The translations under genes were made by a program, and so were the position numbers. This document shows, in pieces, positions 32,951 through 41,699 of a DNA stretch of 64,000 nt (positions within the stretch are counted from its first letter, which is position 1; each line of letters begins with the position of its first letter). The notes beneath the pieces are model-generated. The model was not told the origin of the DNA, searched no databases, and was given only the letters and a program-made list of their open reading frames with translations. The DNA comes from Stramonita haemastoma (taxonomy: Eukaryota; Mollusca; Gastropoda; Neogastropoda; Muricidae). Location: assembly GCA_030674155.1 (NCBI GenBank), contig CM060337.1, forward strand, positions 44,469,671 through 44,533,670, read 5' to 3'.

Positions 32951-33200
32951 CTGTCAGTTTCCCCCACTTTCAGCTCCTCTTAGCTGCTAATTATCCCATC
33001 CCAGCCCCGCCCAGCTGGTGCTATTTATAGCAGGAGCTTACCACACTTGGAGTAGGTAAAAGGAAGGAGTGTGCTAAATTTAGCACTCTTCTCTAGGCCC
33101 AACTGAGTGATGTTGGATTTGTGCACTGTGGATGACTTGTGGTGGTGGTGTCCTTGAAAACTGGTGTCGTCTGCAGCTGAGAAGCCTGGTGCTGCACTGT
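32951..33200 (-). other. segmental duplication copy 1 with candidate exon
   Basis: CTGTCAGTTTCCCCCACTTT to about 33140 matches 34597-34690 plus 35108-35172. On the - strand a pyrimidine-rich TTTTTTCTCTCCAG acceptor near 33207-33220 precedes an AAAGAGGACAGTGCAGC block that stays open for about 60 codons (33025-33258). The product, if any, is not recognised. Part of the larger 32.7-45.8 kb locus. Confidence 0.45.
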
Positions 33201-33240
33201 CCTCTTTCTGGAGAGAAAAAAGAAACGTGTTGTCTTGAGG

Positions 33241-33590
33241 GCTGTGGTATGTTTGCATATTAAGGGCTGTGGTATGTTTACATATTAAAGGCTCTGGTAT
33301 GTTTACATATTAAGGGCTGTGGTATGTTTACATATTAAAGGCTCTGGTATGTTTACATATTAAGGGCTGTGGTATGTTTACATATTAAAGGCTCTGGTAT
33401 GTTTACATATTAAGGGCTGTGGTATGTTTACATATTAAGGGCTGTGGTATGTTTACATATTAAAGGCTCTGGTATGTTTACATATTAAGGGCTGTGGTAT
33501 GTTTGCATATTAAGGGCTGTGGTATGTTTGCATATTAAAGGCTGTGGTATGTTTACATATTAAAGGCTGTGGTATATTTGCATATTAAAT
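33241..33590. repeat. 25-bp minisatellite, 14 copies
   Basis: Unit GGGCTGTGGTATGTTTACAT plus ATTAA. A CTGTGG/CTCTGG variant and GTTTACATA/GTTTGCATA variants alternate, giving partial higher-order pairs. Units are contiguous with no unique spacers. Confidence 0.95.
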
Positions 33591-33755
33591 CGTGTTACGC
33601 TTTTCTTAAGAGTAGGCCACTGTGTGCTGGTGGGAACGGATGACAAGATTTACAAAACTGCAAACACATGGGGACTGGATGAAAAATATTTTTTAAAAGC
33701 TCACGAGTGCTTGTTCCATTATCCAGAATATGAAAAAACACACAAACAAATAAAT
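33590..33755 (+). mobile_element. SINE-A 3' half
   Basis: GTAGGCCACTGTGTGCTGG, AAAACTGCAAACACATGGGG and GCTTGTTCCATTATCCAGAA, then an A-rich (AAAT)n tail. Confidence 0.8.
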
Positions 33756-33769
33756 AAATAAATGAATAA

Positions 33770-33900
33770 AATGAATAAACAGCAGGAGCTTACTGCATAA
33801 AAACATGCATGGAAAAAGGGGGGGGGGGGGTGTCTCATCTTAGCACTACCCTATCCCCTCCCCCCCCCCACCTTTGAGTTATGCTGGATTTGTGCGTTAT
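33770..33900. other. segmental duplication copy 3 (partial), SINE target
   Basis: CAGCAGGAGCTTACTGCATA and TGCTGGATTTGTGCGTTAT resemble CAGGAGCTTACCACAC and TGTTGGATTTGTGC in copy 1 (33029-33125). It is cut at 33900 by the reverse SINE-A. Confidence 0.55.
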
Positions 33901-34249
33901 TTATTCATCATTATTTTAATTCCTTTATATCGAGGCTAATGGAATAAGCACTCATGTGCTTTTTTTCATCCAGTCCCCGTGTATATGCAGTTGTGTAAAT
34001 ATTATCTGTTCCCACCGGCACACGATGGCCTACTCTTACGAAAAGCGGAACAGGATTGAACGTGTGCGCAAGATGTTTTGTGTGTGTTCACGCACGGGGC
34101 CTCAGTTTACAGTCTCATCCGAAAGACTTTTGGGGAGAGTGGAGTCAGCACTGATGTTAACTCCAGGGGAAAAATCCCCTCCAATGGGAATCGAACTCGG
34201 GTCGTCAAATTGCGAGCGGTATGTTCTGACCACTACGCTATCCCATCCC
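33901..34249 (-). mobile_element. SINE-A, full-length, with target-site duplication
   Basis: Tail at 33912, complete core, reverse B box GGAATCGAACTC and reverse A-box region CCACTACGCTATCCC, ending CATCCC at about 34249. CGTTAT flanks both sides (33895-33900 and 34250-34255), a 6-bp candidate target-site duplication that supports retroposition into the duplicated segment. Confidence 0.9.
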
Positions 34250-34371
34250 CGTTATGTGAAGGCAGCTGCTTTCCAACTTCGGGGATGCATGCTGGGTATG
34301 TTTCTGTTTTTATAACCCACCACACACTGGCATGAATTATGGAATCTTTAACATGGATCTTCTGTATGTGT

Positions 34372-34377
<6 letters not shown>

Positions 34378-34406
<29 letters not shown>

Positions 34407-34407
34407 C
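34378..34407. repeat. (TA)n microsatellite
   Basis: About 14 TA units after GTGTGTATGTG repeats. Confidence 0.9.
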
Positions 34408-34596
34408 ACGAGTACTGAGTGTGACATATCTTGAATCCATTACATCTTTGTCTCAGGTGTACCTGTTTTCAGAGATGGGGGCATCATGTACATTCTGACT
34501 GCAGTACAGACCACGGTGTTGTAACTCTCAGGTGCTAACAGTTTTTTGTTTTTTTTAAAAGATGCAACCACTTTTGCTGAACTGCGGTAATAACAG

Positions 34597-34938
34597 CTGT
34601 CAGTTTCCCCCACTTTCAGCTCCTCTCAGCTGCAATCCATCCCATCTCAGCCCAGATGGTGCTAATTACAGCACAAACTGACCACACTTTATGTATTTTA
34701 TTTATACCACTTTATGCCACAGCAGATTTCTCTGTGTAAAATTCAGGCTGCTCTCCCCAGGGAGAGCGCGTCGCTACAAGGGCAGAGCCTACCAATCATC
34801 TTTTTTTTTCTTTTTCCTGTGTGCAACTGTATTTGTTTCCCTATCAGAGTGGCTATTTTCTACAGAATTTTGCCAGGGACAATCCTCTTGTTGCCGTGGG
34901 TTCTTTTACGTGCGCTAAATAATGATGCGTAACACACG

Positions 34939-34969
<31 letters not shown>

Positions 34970-35172
34970 TAGTGTCCAGACCATCACTCATGGTCTAATG
35001 GATGGGGGAAAAGTTTGGGGACAAAACAGGATTCGAACCACCACACACTCCGACCAGGACTTTTTGCTTTCTAGTCAGGCGCGCTACCTCTAGACCACCA
35101 ATCCACCCAGGTAAAAGGGTTGCGCTAAATTTAGCACAATTGACTGAGTGATGTTGAATTTGCGTGTTGTGA
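34597..35172 (-). other. segmental duplication copy 2, split by SINE-B
   Basis: 34597-34690 (CTGTCAGTTTCCCCCACTTT through GACCACACTT) and 35108-35172 (AGGTAAAAGGGTTGCGCTAA and GAGTGATGTTGAATTTGCG) together match 32951-33135. The 417 bases between are SINE-B. Confidence 0.75.
34691..35107 (-). mobile_element. SINE-B, near full-length reference copy
   Basis: Read on the - strand: A-box region GGTCTAGAGGTAGCGCG, then CTAGAAAGCAAAAAGTCC, B box GGTTCGAATCC (reverse GGATTCGAACC at 35030-35040, a perfect consensus), CCATGAGTGATGGTC, the core TTTCGGATGAGACGATAAAC then GAGGTCCCGTGTG, GTCCCTGGCAAAATTCTG, GGAGAGCAGCC and AAATCTGCTGTGGCATAAAG with TGGTATAAATAAA at the 3' end. About 415 bases. The spacing between A and B boxes is large for a tRNA, so the head carries an insertion or a long variable arm. 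Confidence 0.88.
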
Positions 35173-35292
35173 AATGTTCAAAATTTGAGGAATTTTAAGA
35201 TATTTCTTTTTACAGGCATTTTTCATGGAAGAAAGATTAATGACAGTGAAACAAGTACGGTACAGCACAGAGAAGAGGAAATCAAACCATAC

Positions 35293-35358
35293 CTGTTCAG
35301 TCCCTGGTGACTTGCCCATAGCAGATTCTTGGCACTGGATTCTGGCTCCACAGCTCTC
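35293..35358 (-). other. candidate exon A (type ACD)
   Basis: On the - strand, TACTGCTTTCAG precedes GAGAGCTGTGGAGCC and the block ends GGGACTGAACAG followed by GTATGG. Its 3' 55 bases align with exon B with few substitutions and one 1-base indel. Confidence 0.4.
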
Positions 35359-36215
35359 CTGAAAGCAGTAAATAACTTCAGTAAGCTAAGAGATTACCAC
35401 AGTTTGATTCAAACACTTTTAGATGTTGTCATGTACTTCAGTAAATTTACAACACACTTACAGCATTGTATTATAATATTCAGAATTATAATACTACAAA
35501 TGAATTTGTTTTGTTCTCGAGATAAATATTTGTATTTACAATTTTAGTGTAGGATTTAAATAGTTTTTTTGTTGTTTTTTTAAATTTTGTGTTGCTTCGT
35601 CACTTTACAAATAAAGACAAAAATCCTCACATGCACAAAACAATCTTCTCACTTTACTATTTAATTTCTTTTTAATTCATTTGATAGAAATTTCTCGGGC
35701 TATTTTTTATAAATAAAATAAACTCATTTGAAAGAAATTTCTCAAACTATTTTTTAAATAAATAAAATAAACTCATTTGAAAGAATTTGATAAAGCTATA
35801 GAGAGGGTAGCACACTGATCTTTCTGCTGACTGACTAATCTTACAATGCACACTTAAACATCCCCACCTACCACAAAAAAACAACAAAACCCCCCAAAAA
35901 AAGATCTCCAATTCCTATTGCAAAGTATACAATTGTTCCACAAAATATTTTTCTCATGGAATGAGGAGGTACAAAGCAAACCATTTTCTTGTTCACCTGG
36001 GGTTTGTCCAGATGCACACCTTAATCCCACTTCCTGCAAACAAATACAATGTAGTACACCACATTTCACACACAAACTCTTAAGCCACAACACGGGTTTT
36101 TTTTTGTTTTATTTATTTTTGCTTTTTTTTCTTCTTTCAAAGTGACCTCTACAACCTGTCACATACTACAGTTTACACTTTGCTTATTTATTGATTTATT
36201 TATTTGTTGGTTTGC
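35359..36215. other. intergenic or intronic, no gene recognised
   Basis: AT-rich. 35686-35790 contains two near copies of AACTCATTTGAAAGAA with ATAAATAAAATAA. No exon-like block was identified. Confidence 0.45.
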
Positions 36216-36528
36216 TTGCTTCTTTATTTATACCACTTTGTGTCACAGCAGATTTTTCTGCGTGAAGTTTGGGCTGCTCTCCCCAGGTAGAGCGCCATCC
36301 ATTTTTTTTCTTCTTTTTCCTGTCTGCATCTGTGTTTGTTTCCCTATCAGAGTGGCTTTTTTCTACAGAATTTTGCCAGGGACAACCCTCTTGTTACCGT
36401 GGGTCCTTTTATGTATGCTAAATAATGATGTTTAGAACACAGGACCTCCGTTTATTGTCTCGTCTGAAAGACTAGCACCAAGACCACCACTCATGGTCTA
36501 ATGGCTGGGGGAAAAGTTTAGACAGAGA
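36216..36528 (-). mobile_element. SINE-B, reverse, head truncated
   Basis: ACCACTTTGTGTCACAGCAG, GGGCTGCTCTCCCCAGGTAG, TTTTGCCAGGGACAACCC, the core complement (GACCTCCGTTTATTGTCTCG) and CACTCATGGTCTAATGGC. It stops before the B box. Confidence 0.88.
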
Positions 36529-36547
36529 AGTGTAAAAAAAACTATAC

Positions 36548-36627
36548 CTGCTCAGTCCCCAGTGACTTGTCCACAGCAGATTTTGGCACTGGATTCTGGT
36601 GCTTGATTCAGTCTTCCCTCATAGTTC
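36548..36627 (-). other. candidate exon B (type ACD)
   Basis: Acceptor GTGTTTTCAG, block beginning GAACTATGAGGGAAGAC, donor GCAG then GTATAG. It is homologous to exon A over CCAGAATCCAGTGCCAA and the last 40 bases. All three frames contain a stop within the block, so it is not coding as it stands. Confidence 0.4.
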
Positions 36628-36721
36628 CTGAAAACACAAACAAGTGATGAGCTACACTAAAAATCTCTTGACTTAAAACATTACATTCATCTCATTGTTT
36701 CATTTTGAAACATTCCAGTGA

Positions 36722-37078
36722 GACTAAACCGAGGCCCCGTATGCAAACACACGCAGAACATCTTGCACACACGTTAACACCCTGTTCCGCCTTTCGGAAG
36801 AGCAGTACATTGTGTGCGGGTAGGAACGGATGATAAAATTATATTTTAAAAAAACAGCATGCACACAGGTGTTGTGTTCAGACACCATCCCTGAGGAAAA
36901 GTCAGGGAGTTGGAGTCCCCAGGGCGGCTCGGGGCTGTGTATATATCTATAAAAAAAAAATAAGAAAGGGTAGGCGCTGCACTTGTGGAGACGCTCTCTC
37001 CCCAGGGACAGCAGCCCAAATTTCAAGCAGAGAAATCTGCTGTGACATAAAGTGGTATAAAATAAATTAAAAATAAAA
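36722..37078 (+). mobile_element. SINE-A-like core fused to SINE-B-like 3' end
   Basis: 36722-36845 has the SINE-A core (GAGGCCCCGTATGC, then GTTCCGCCTTTCGGAAGAGC). 36855-36900 carries the ACACAGGTGTTGTGTTCAGA block. 36970-37070 ends as SINE-B (GGGACAGCAGCCCAAATTTC, AAATCTGCTGTGACATAAAG, TGGTATAAAAT). The same order occurs at 52030-52290, so this is a composite family and not a chance junction. Confidence 0.7.
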
Positions 37079-37384
37079 TAAAATAAAATATAAAAAACCA
37101 GAACTTCAGAATGCGCTTTTCAGACTTTTATTCTTTACTCTCCATGTCATTATTTCTTCATTGCTTTATTTGCTTAAATTTTTAAACCATTTGATAACAT
37201 TTTCAAAGATTAAAATTTACAATTATTTAAACACACTGTAACACATTAACTTCAACTCCCTTAATTACAAGTCTGTTTGGGATTTTTTTTGCCTTTGTCT
37301 TAAATTGAAAAGAATCAGCTTACCAATGTACACAAGAACAATCCGAAATGCATTGAAAGAGATGTTTTGTGACCCGAGCGTTTT

Positions 37385-37640
37385 TTTTGGATGACACTAT
37401 AAACCAGGGTCTCACGTGCAAACGCACGCAGAGCATCTTGCACACAGGTTAAAACCTGTTCCCCTTCTCAGAAGAGTAGGCCACTGTGTACAGGTGGGAA
37501 CGGATGACAAAACTTAAAAAACTGCGTACACAGGGACTGGGTGTAAAAAAGCACACGAGTGCTTATTCCATTATCCTTGGAATAAAAGAATAAATAAATA
37601 AATAAATAGATAAATAAATAAATGATTAAATAAATAAATA
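37385..37640 (+). mobile_element. SINE-A, core to tail
   Basis: GGATGACACTATAAACCAGG, CAAACGCACGCAGAGCATC, GTAGGCCACTGTGTACAGG and a tail ATTATCCTTGGAATAAAAGA followed by (AAAT)n. Confidence 0.85.
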
Positions 37641-37774
37641 ACATTTTGGGTTTTTTTCTTTACTGACATGGAAGAAGACAGTGAAAGCTGCTGTAAGAGC
37701 CTTTTACGTATCAATGAACTAGTGACTAGAAAGACATTTTGGAGCTGAATGGCTGAAGGAAATAATTCCCTCAC

Positions 37775-38034
37775 CTGCATTTTGTCAGAGAGGTTTCCCC
37801 TGAATGCTGGCAGGTGTAGATGTCAGAGAGGTTTCCCCTGAATGCTGGCAGGTGTTGATGTCACAGAAGTTTCCCCTGAATGCTGGCAGGTGTTGATGTC
37901 ACAGAAGTTTCCCCTGAATGCTGGCAGGTGTTGATGTCACAGAAGTTTCCCCTGAATGCTGGCAGGTGTTGACATCAGGGGCAGCAGCTATCTGATGACA
38001 GAATGATTCTATCAAATTACAGTGTTCAAACATT
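37775..38034 (-). other. candidate exon E1 with 38-bp repeat
   Basis: On the - strand: TGTGTCATGTTCAG acceptor, then AATGTTTGAACACTG, a GATAGAATCATTCTG block homologous to E2 and E3, about five copies of a 38-bp unit (37788-37975; TTTCCCCTGAATGCTGGCAG on the + strand) and a donor AAAATGCAG then GTGAGG. The unit length is not a multiple of three, so the reading frame changes from copy to copy. Confidence 0.4.
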
Positions 38035-38057
38035 CTGAACATGACACACAGACCCTT

Positions 38058-38200
38058 TGGAAGACAGACAGACAGAAAATGGCAGACAGACAGAAAATGG
38101 CAGACAGACAGAAAATGGCAGACAGACAGAAAATGGCAGACAGACAGGCAGACACTGACAGACAAGACAGAAAATGACAGACAGACAGACAGACAGAAAT
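38058..38200. repeat. 18-bp and (ACAG)n repeats, unit 1
   Basis: Four copies of AAAATGGCAGACAGACAG, then degenerate GACAGACA. The same GACA-rich tract occurs at the equivalent place in duplicated units 2 (39890-39960) and 3 (40838-40905) and, weakly, at 43268-43330. Confidence 0.85.
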
Positions 38201-38372
38201 GCATACCCAAACAATACAGAGACAGGCAGGCAGAGTGGATGATCGACATAGAGACAAATGAATGATAACAATTCACCGACATGCATACGTACACAATGTC
38301 ACCAACAAAAATAGAACTAAAAGAAAAAAATTAAACACACAAGAATAATACCACCACCAGTTGTGTCCTTAC

Positions 38373-38437
38373 GTTTCCTTAGTGACCGCTAAGGCAGATG
38401 CTAAACTTGACCACTGCTGGTCAGGCTTCCACGACAC
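38373..38437 (-). other. candidate exon F1
   Basis: Acceptor CTGTTTTACCAG, block starting GTGTCGTGGAAGCC, donor GGAAAC then GTAAGG. Its place and flanks match F2 and F3. Confidence 0.35.
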
Positions 38438-38546
38438 CTGGTAAAACAGATAGACATCACTAAATTAGAAGCAGCATAAAAAATTAAAAGCATGGACAAA
38501 GCGTGCTCACCAAAAGAAACGTGAATGTAAAAGCAACTACCACTGG

Positions 38547-38882
38547 TTACAGGAGGACAGGATAGCCTTCTGGTCAGAACATTGCGCTGGCAGTTTGACG
38601 ACCCCAGTTCGATTCCTGTTTGAGAGGATATTTCCTCTGGAGTCAACATCCACTCCTGCCAAAAGTCCTTCAGATGAGACTATAAACCGAGGCCCCATTT
38701 GCAAATACACGCAGAACATCTTGCGCACACATTAAATCCTGTTCCGCTATTTGTAAGAGTAGGCCATCGTGTGCCAGTGTGAACAGATGACAAGATTTAC
38801 AAAAACTGCATACACACGGGGACTTAATGTAAAAATGAACACGAGTGCTTATTCCATTATCCTTGATATAAAAGAATTCTTT
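38547..38882 (+). mobile_element. SINE-A, full-length
   Basis: Head GGACAGGATAGCCTTCTGG with CAGTTCGATTCC, then ATTTCCTCTGGAGTCAAC (one block shortened), full core and an ATTATCCTTGATATAAAAGA tail. Inserted between exons F1 and C of unit 1. Confidence 0.92.
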
Positions 38883-39181
38883 TTTTAAATTTTAAAACAG
38901 GCAGATATATCACCAGTTTATCCAACTACTCATGTGGTCGACCACAGCTTACATAGTATTTGGTCAAACAGGTATACATCACACCTCACACAGCACAGAA
39001 CAACCAACCCTGCCTCAAAATGACCACTGAAAAGAGAGAAATATATGTAAAAGGGATGAACAAAGAATAAAAACAATCCAATGAGAAAATCTAAGCTGAG
39101 TGGAAATCGAAAAAAAGTCAGGTAGGAAATAAAAGGCAAAATCAAAACTGAAAATACAGAAATATAATTATAGAACTGTAC

Positions 39182-39258
39182 CTTGCTGACAGACTGCGGT
39201 TCTTGGTCACTGTCTGTTACATGTACCCTCCTTGCCACTCCACTCCTGCCCCACAGAC
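39182..39258 (-). other. candidate exon C (type ACD)
   Basis: Acceptor GCTGTTTTCAG, block starting GTCTGTGGGGCAGG, donor CAGCAAG then GTACAG. Position in the repeat unit equals exon D. Confidence 0.35.
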
Positions 39259-39419
39259 CTGAAAACAGCAGGTGATCACCAGTTATAGTGACAATTCTGT
39301 TAAGTTCCACTAGCATATTTATAACATTCGTTTAATCATACCACTCTAAGTAGTCAAGTCAGTCATTCAGTGCTTTGATTTGTGTTCTCTAAAAAATTCA
39401 GTGCAATAAATATCCCATA

Positions 39420-39467
<48 letters not shown>

Positions 39468-39469
39468 CA
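39420..39469. repeat. (ATT)n microsatellite
   Basis: About 16 ATT units, in the interval between exon C and block E2. Confidence 0.96.
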
Positions 39470-39585
39470 GACATACTGAACAATCCTATGAAGCTTCACT
39501 AGCATACATATATATATATATTACATTCATTTAATCATACCACTTTAAGTCGTCAAGTTACACATGAAGTCTGTCATTTTCTCAC

Positions 39586-39795
39586 CTGGACTTAGTGGTC
39601 GAATCCTATGGCCTGGCTCCCCTCCATGCAGGCAGCTGTGACACTGTCAGGTCCATGCACCTGGACAGCAGCTCTGTCAACAGACCGATTCTATCACAGG
39701 GCAGGTGTGACACTGTCAGGTCCCAACACCTGGACATCAGCTCTGTCAACAGACCGATTCTATCACAGGTCAGGGAAACATTTCCAACATGAAAT
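39586..39795 (-). other. candidate exon E2 with internal 67-bp duplication
   Basis: Donor TAAGTCCAG then GTGAGA. Inside, two copies of a 67-bp unit (GATAGAATCGGTCTGTTGAC in each) read LLTELMSRCWDLTVSHL and LLTELLSRCMDLTVSQL in one frame, with a TAG about 30 bases before the donor. E3 has LLTELLPRCRHLMAHL in the corresponding frame. No clean acceptor AG at the 5' edge, unlike E1 and E3. Confidence 0.4.
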
Positions 39796-39886
39796 GCAGA
39801 CCTGCAGAAAAACACAGACAGATAAAAAAGGGAGGAAAAAAAATACAAACAAAAACCCAGACTTGGCATCACAGAAAGACAAACAG

Positions 39887-39887
<1 letters not shown>

Positions 39888-39918
<31 letters not shown>

Positions 39919-39924
39919 CTAGTG

Positions 39925-39955
<31 letters not shown>

Positions 39956-39962
39956 GGCAGGC
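39888..39962. repeat. (ACAG)n microsatellite, unit 2
   Basis: Two runs of GACAGACA separated by CACTAGTGAG. It is followed by GGCAGGCAGAGTGAATGA, which matches GGCAGGCAGAGTGGATGA in unit 1. Confidence 0.93.
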
Positions 39963-40070
39963 AGAGTGAATGACTGACATGGACACAATGACATGATAAA
40001 AAAACCAAATGGTATTATATATAATCACTGTCACATATACAAACGTATTATCTGTTTCATTGTCCTTTAC

Positions 40071-40126
40071 TTCCTTTGATGACCAATGCTCGACACAGAA
40101 CTTGATGGTGCTGGACTTGACGAGAG
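40071..40126 (-). other. candidate exon F2
   Basis: Acceptor AAACTCACCAG, block CTCTCGTCAAGTCCAG, donor AAAGGAA then GTAAAG. The upstream GGACATCTGTTTAACA resembles GATGTCTATCTGTTTTACC before F1. Confidence 0.35.
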
Positions 40127-40385
40127 CTGGTGAGTTTTACATTGTTAAACAGATGTCCTCCACAAAAGTAACAACAGCCTAACAGACATAATCAGCAATA
40201 CAAGTCAGCTATACTTAAAAAAAAAAAATCTGATTTCAGACTAAATAGAAATTAAAGGCAAAAATAATTGAATTGGAAAATCTTCAAAGACTGAACAACA
40301 AGCCAAACAAAGAGAGAAAACTGGGAGGGTGTGTGTGTGTGTGGGGGGGGGGGGGGGTAGCTTAATTATACAGAAATATACCTAC

Positions 40386-40459
40386 CTCTCAAGGAGACTG
40401 GAAGCTGTGCTGACAGTTCGGTGACACACACACACTGTCCTCAGCACTGGACTCCAGCG
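40386..40459 (-). other. candidate exon D (type ACD)
   Basis: Acceptor TTTACCGCTTTCAG, block CGCTGGAGTCCAGTGC resembling CCAGAATCCAGTGCC of exons A and B, donor CTTGAGAG then GTAGGT. Confidence 0.35.
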
Positions 40460-40690
40460 CTGAAAGCGGTAAATAAATCATCATCAGTCAGTCTGTCAAT
40501 CCCAAAGTTAAACTTAACAGCACATTAAAAAAAACATACATCACTTAAACTATCAAACACATTGCATTCAGTAACACATTCAGTATACTTCACTTAAAGT
40601 GGCTAAGTTTAACTACTATGTATACACATTACATTTAATAACATACATAACTCGAAAGCGTCTAAGAAATGAAATCTGAAATGTTCTCAC

Positions 40691-40799
40691 CTGCACTCAG
40701 AGGTAGAATCACGCCACCTGGTTCTCCAAACTGCATCAGGTGTGCCATCAGGTGCCGACACCTGGGCAGCAGCTCTGTCAACAGACTCGAGTCTATCGC
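40691..40799 (-). other. candidate exon E3
   Basis: Acceptor TTTCCCTGCCAG, then GCGATAGACTCGAGTCTG, donor TGAGTGCAG then GTGAGA. Open in two frames, one giving LLTELLPRCRHLMAHLMQFG. It is the cleanest member of the E type. Confidence 0.45.
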
Positions 40800-41011
40800 C
40801 TGGCAGGGAAACATGAAATGAAGAACCTCAGAATGATGCAGACAGACAGACGGACAGACAGAAATGCCAACACAGACATCCACAGACAAAACAAGACAGA
40901 ATGGCCGGCCAAATGCATAGCAGATATAAAGACAAAATACATAATCCATACAAACCCATTGGCATACCTATACCAGGTCGCACAGACATTATTACCTGGT
41001 AGTAGTTACAG

Positions 41012-41288
41012 TTGGGGACAGGATAGCTCAGCGGTCAGAGTGCTCGCTTTCCCCAGGTCAAGTTAAGCAGTGCCGAGCATGGTTGCCAGTTGGATGGGTG
41101 ACCGTACAGTCCCCCAGTTCACCCAGCTGTCAATGGGTACCTGCCCTCTTTAGGGTCAGGGAAGGTAAAGCAGTGAGGGAGGAGGAGATGGGCGCCGCCC
41201 TCAACATGCTGGTCCCTAGAGAAGCTGAGGTCTCTGTCGCCTCGCTCCCCTACGACCACACAGGTTATGAGACACCTTTACCTTACCT
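41012..41288 (+). mobile_element. SINE with tRNA-like head and 5S-like segment, copy 2
   Basis: Head GGGGACAGGATAGCTCAGCG with A-box TAGCTCAGCGG (41024-41034). Then, with no B box visible, a 5S-like segment at 41059-41103: AAGTTAAGCAGTGCC, GCATGGTTGCCAG and TTGGATGGGTGACC. Then the body shared with 17390-17535 (AATGGGTACCTGCCCTCTTT, GATGGGCGCCGCCC, AACATGCTGGT, AGAAGCTGAGGTCTCTG). The body ends near TTATGAGACACCTTTACC. Confidence 0.78.
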
Positions 41289-41640
41289 TATTAGTTACAG
41301 TTACTTACTGGCATACCTATACCAGGTCTCAAAGAGACAACTATTACCAGTTTAACCTATGTGGTGGTGTTGGCATGACCACAGCTAGCTGGCTGCTAAG
41401 CCTTGCAGAGTACCTGGGGAAAGAGATGTATGTACTCTATGTTAAAGACAGGACTAAAGAAAAAAAAGTACAACACAACATGCTAATAAAGTAGTCAAAG
41501 GACTGTGCTCACAGGTAAAAGTAACATAACATACATGAAGCCAAGCGCAAAAAAAACCAAAAAACCCATAATAATAAAATAGTCAAACCTTTGTACTTAG
41601 GTTCAAAGGTGGGATACAGCAAAGTGAATTATAAGTAACA
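41289..41640. other. intergenic, no gene recognised
   Basis: Contains a short repeat of the sequence just before the SINE (TTGGCATACCTATACCAGGTC at about 40970 and 41310). It suggests duplication of the insertion site or a second boundary. Confidence 0.45.
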
Positions 41641-41699
41641 ATACATATAGATGATACAGAAATATATAGCCAAGAGTTCTAATAACTAACAATACTAAT

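Noticed and set aside
33241..33590. CRISPR-like array of 25-bp repeats
   Set aside because: Units are contiguous with no unique spacers, and the genome is eukaryotic.
37775..38294. Cys/Leu/Ser-rich open frame that could look like a small secreted protein
   Set aside because: Covers GACA microsatellite and a 38-bp repeat that changes frame; no coherent signal peptide or domain.
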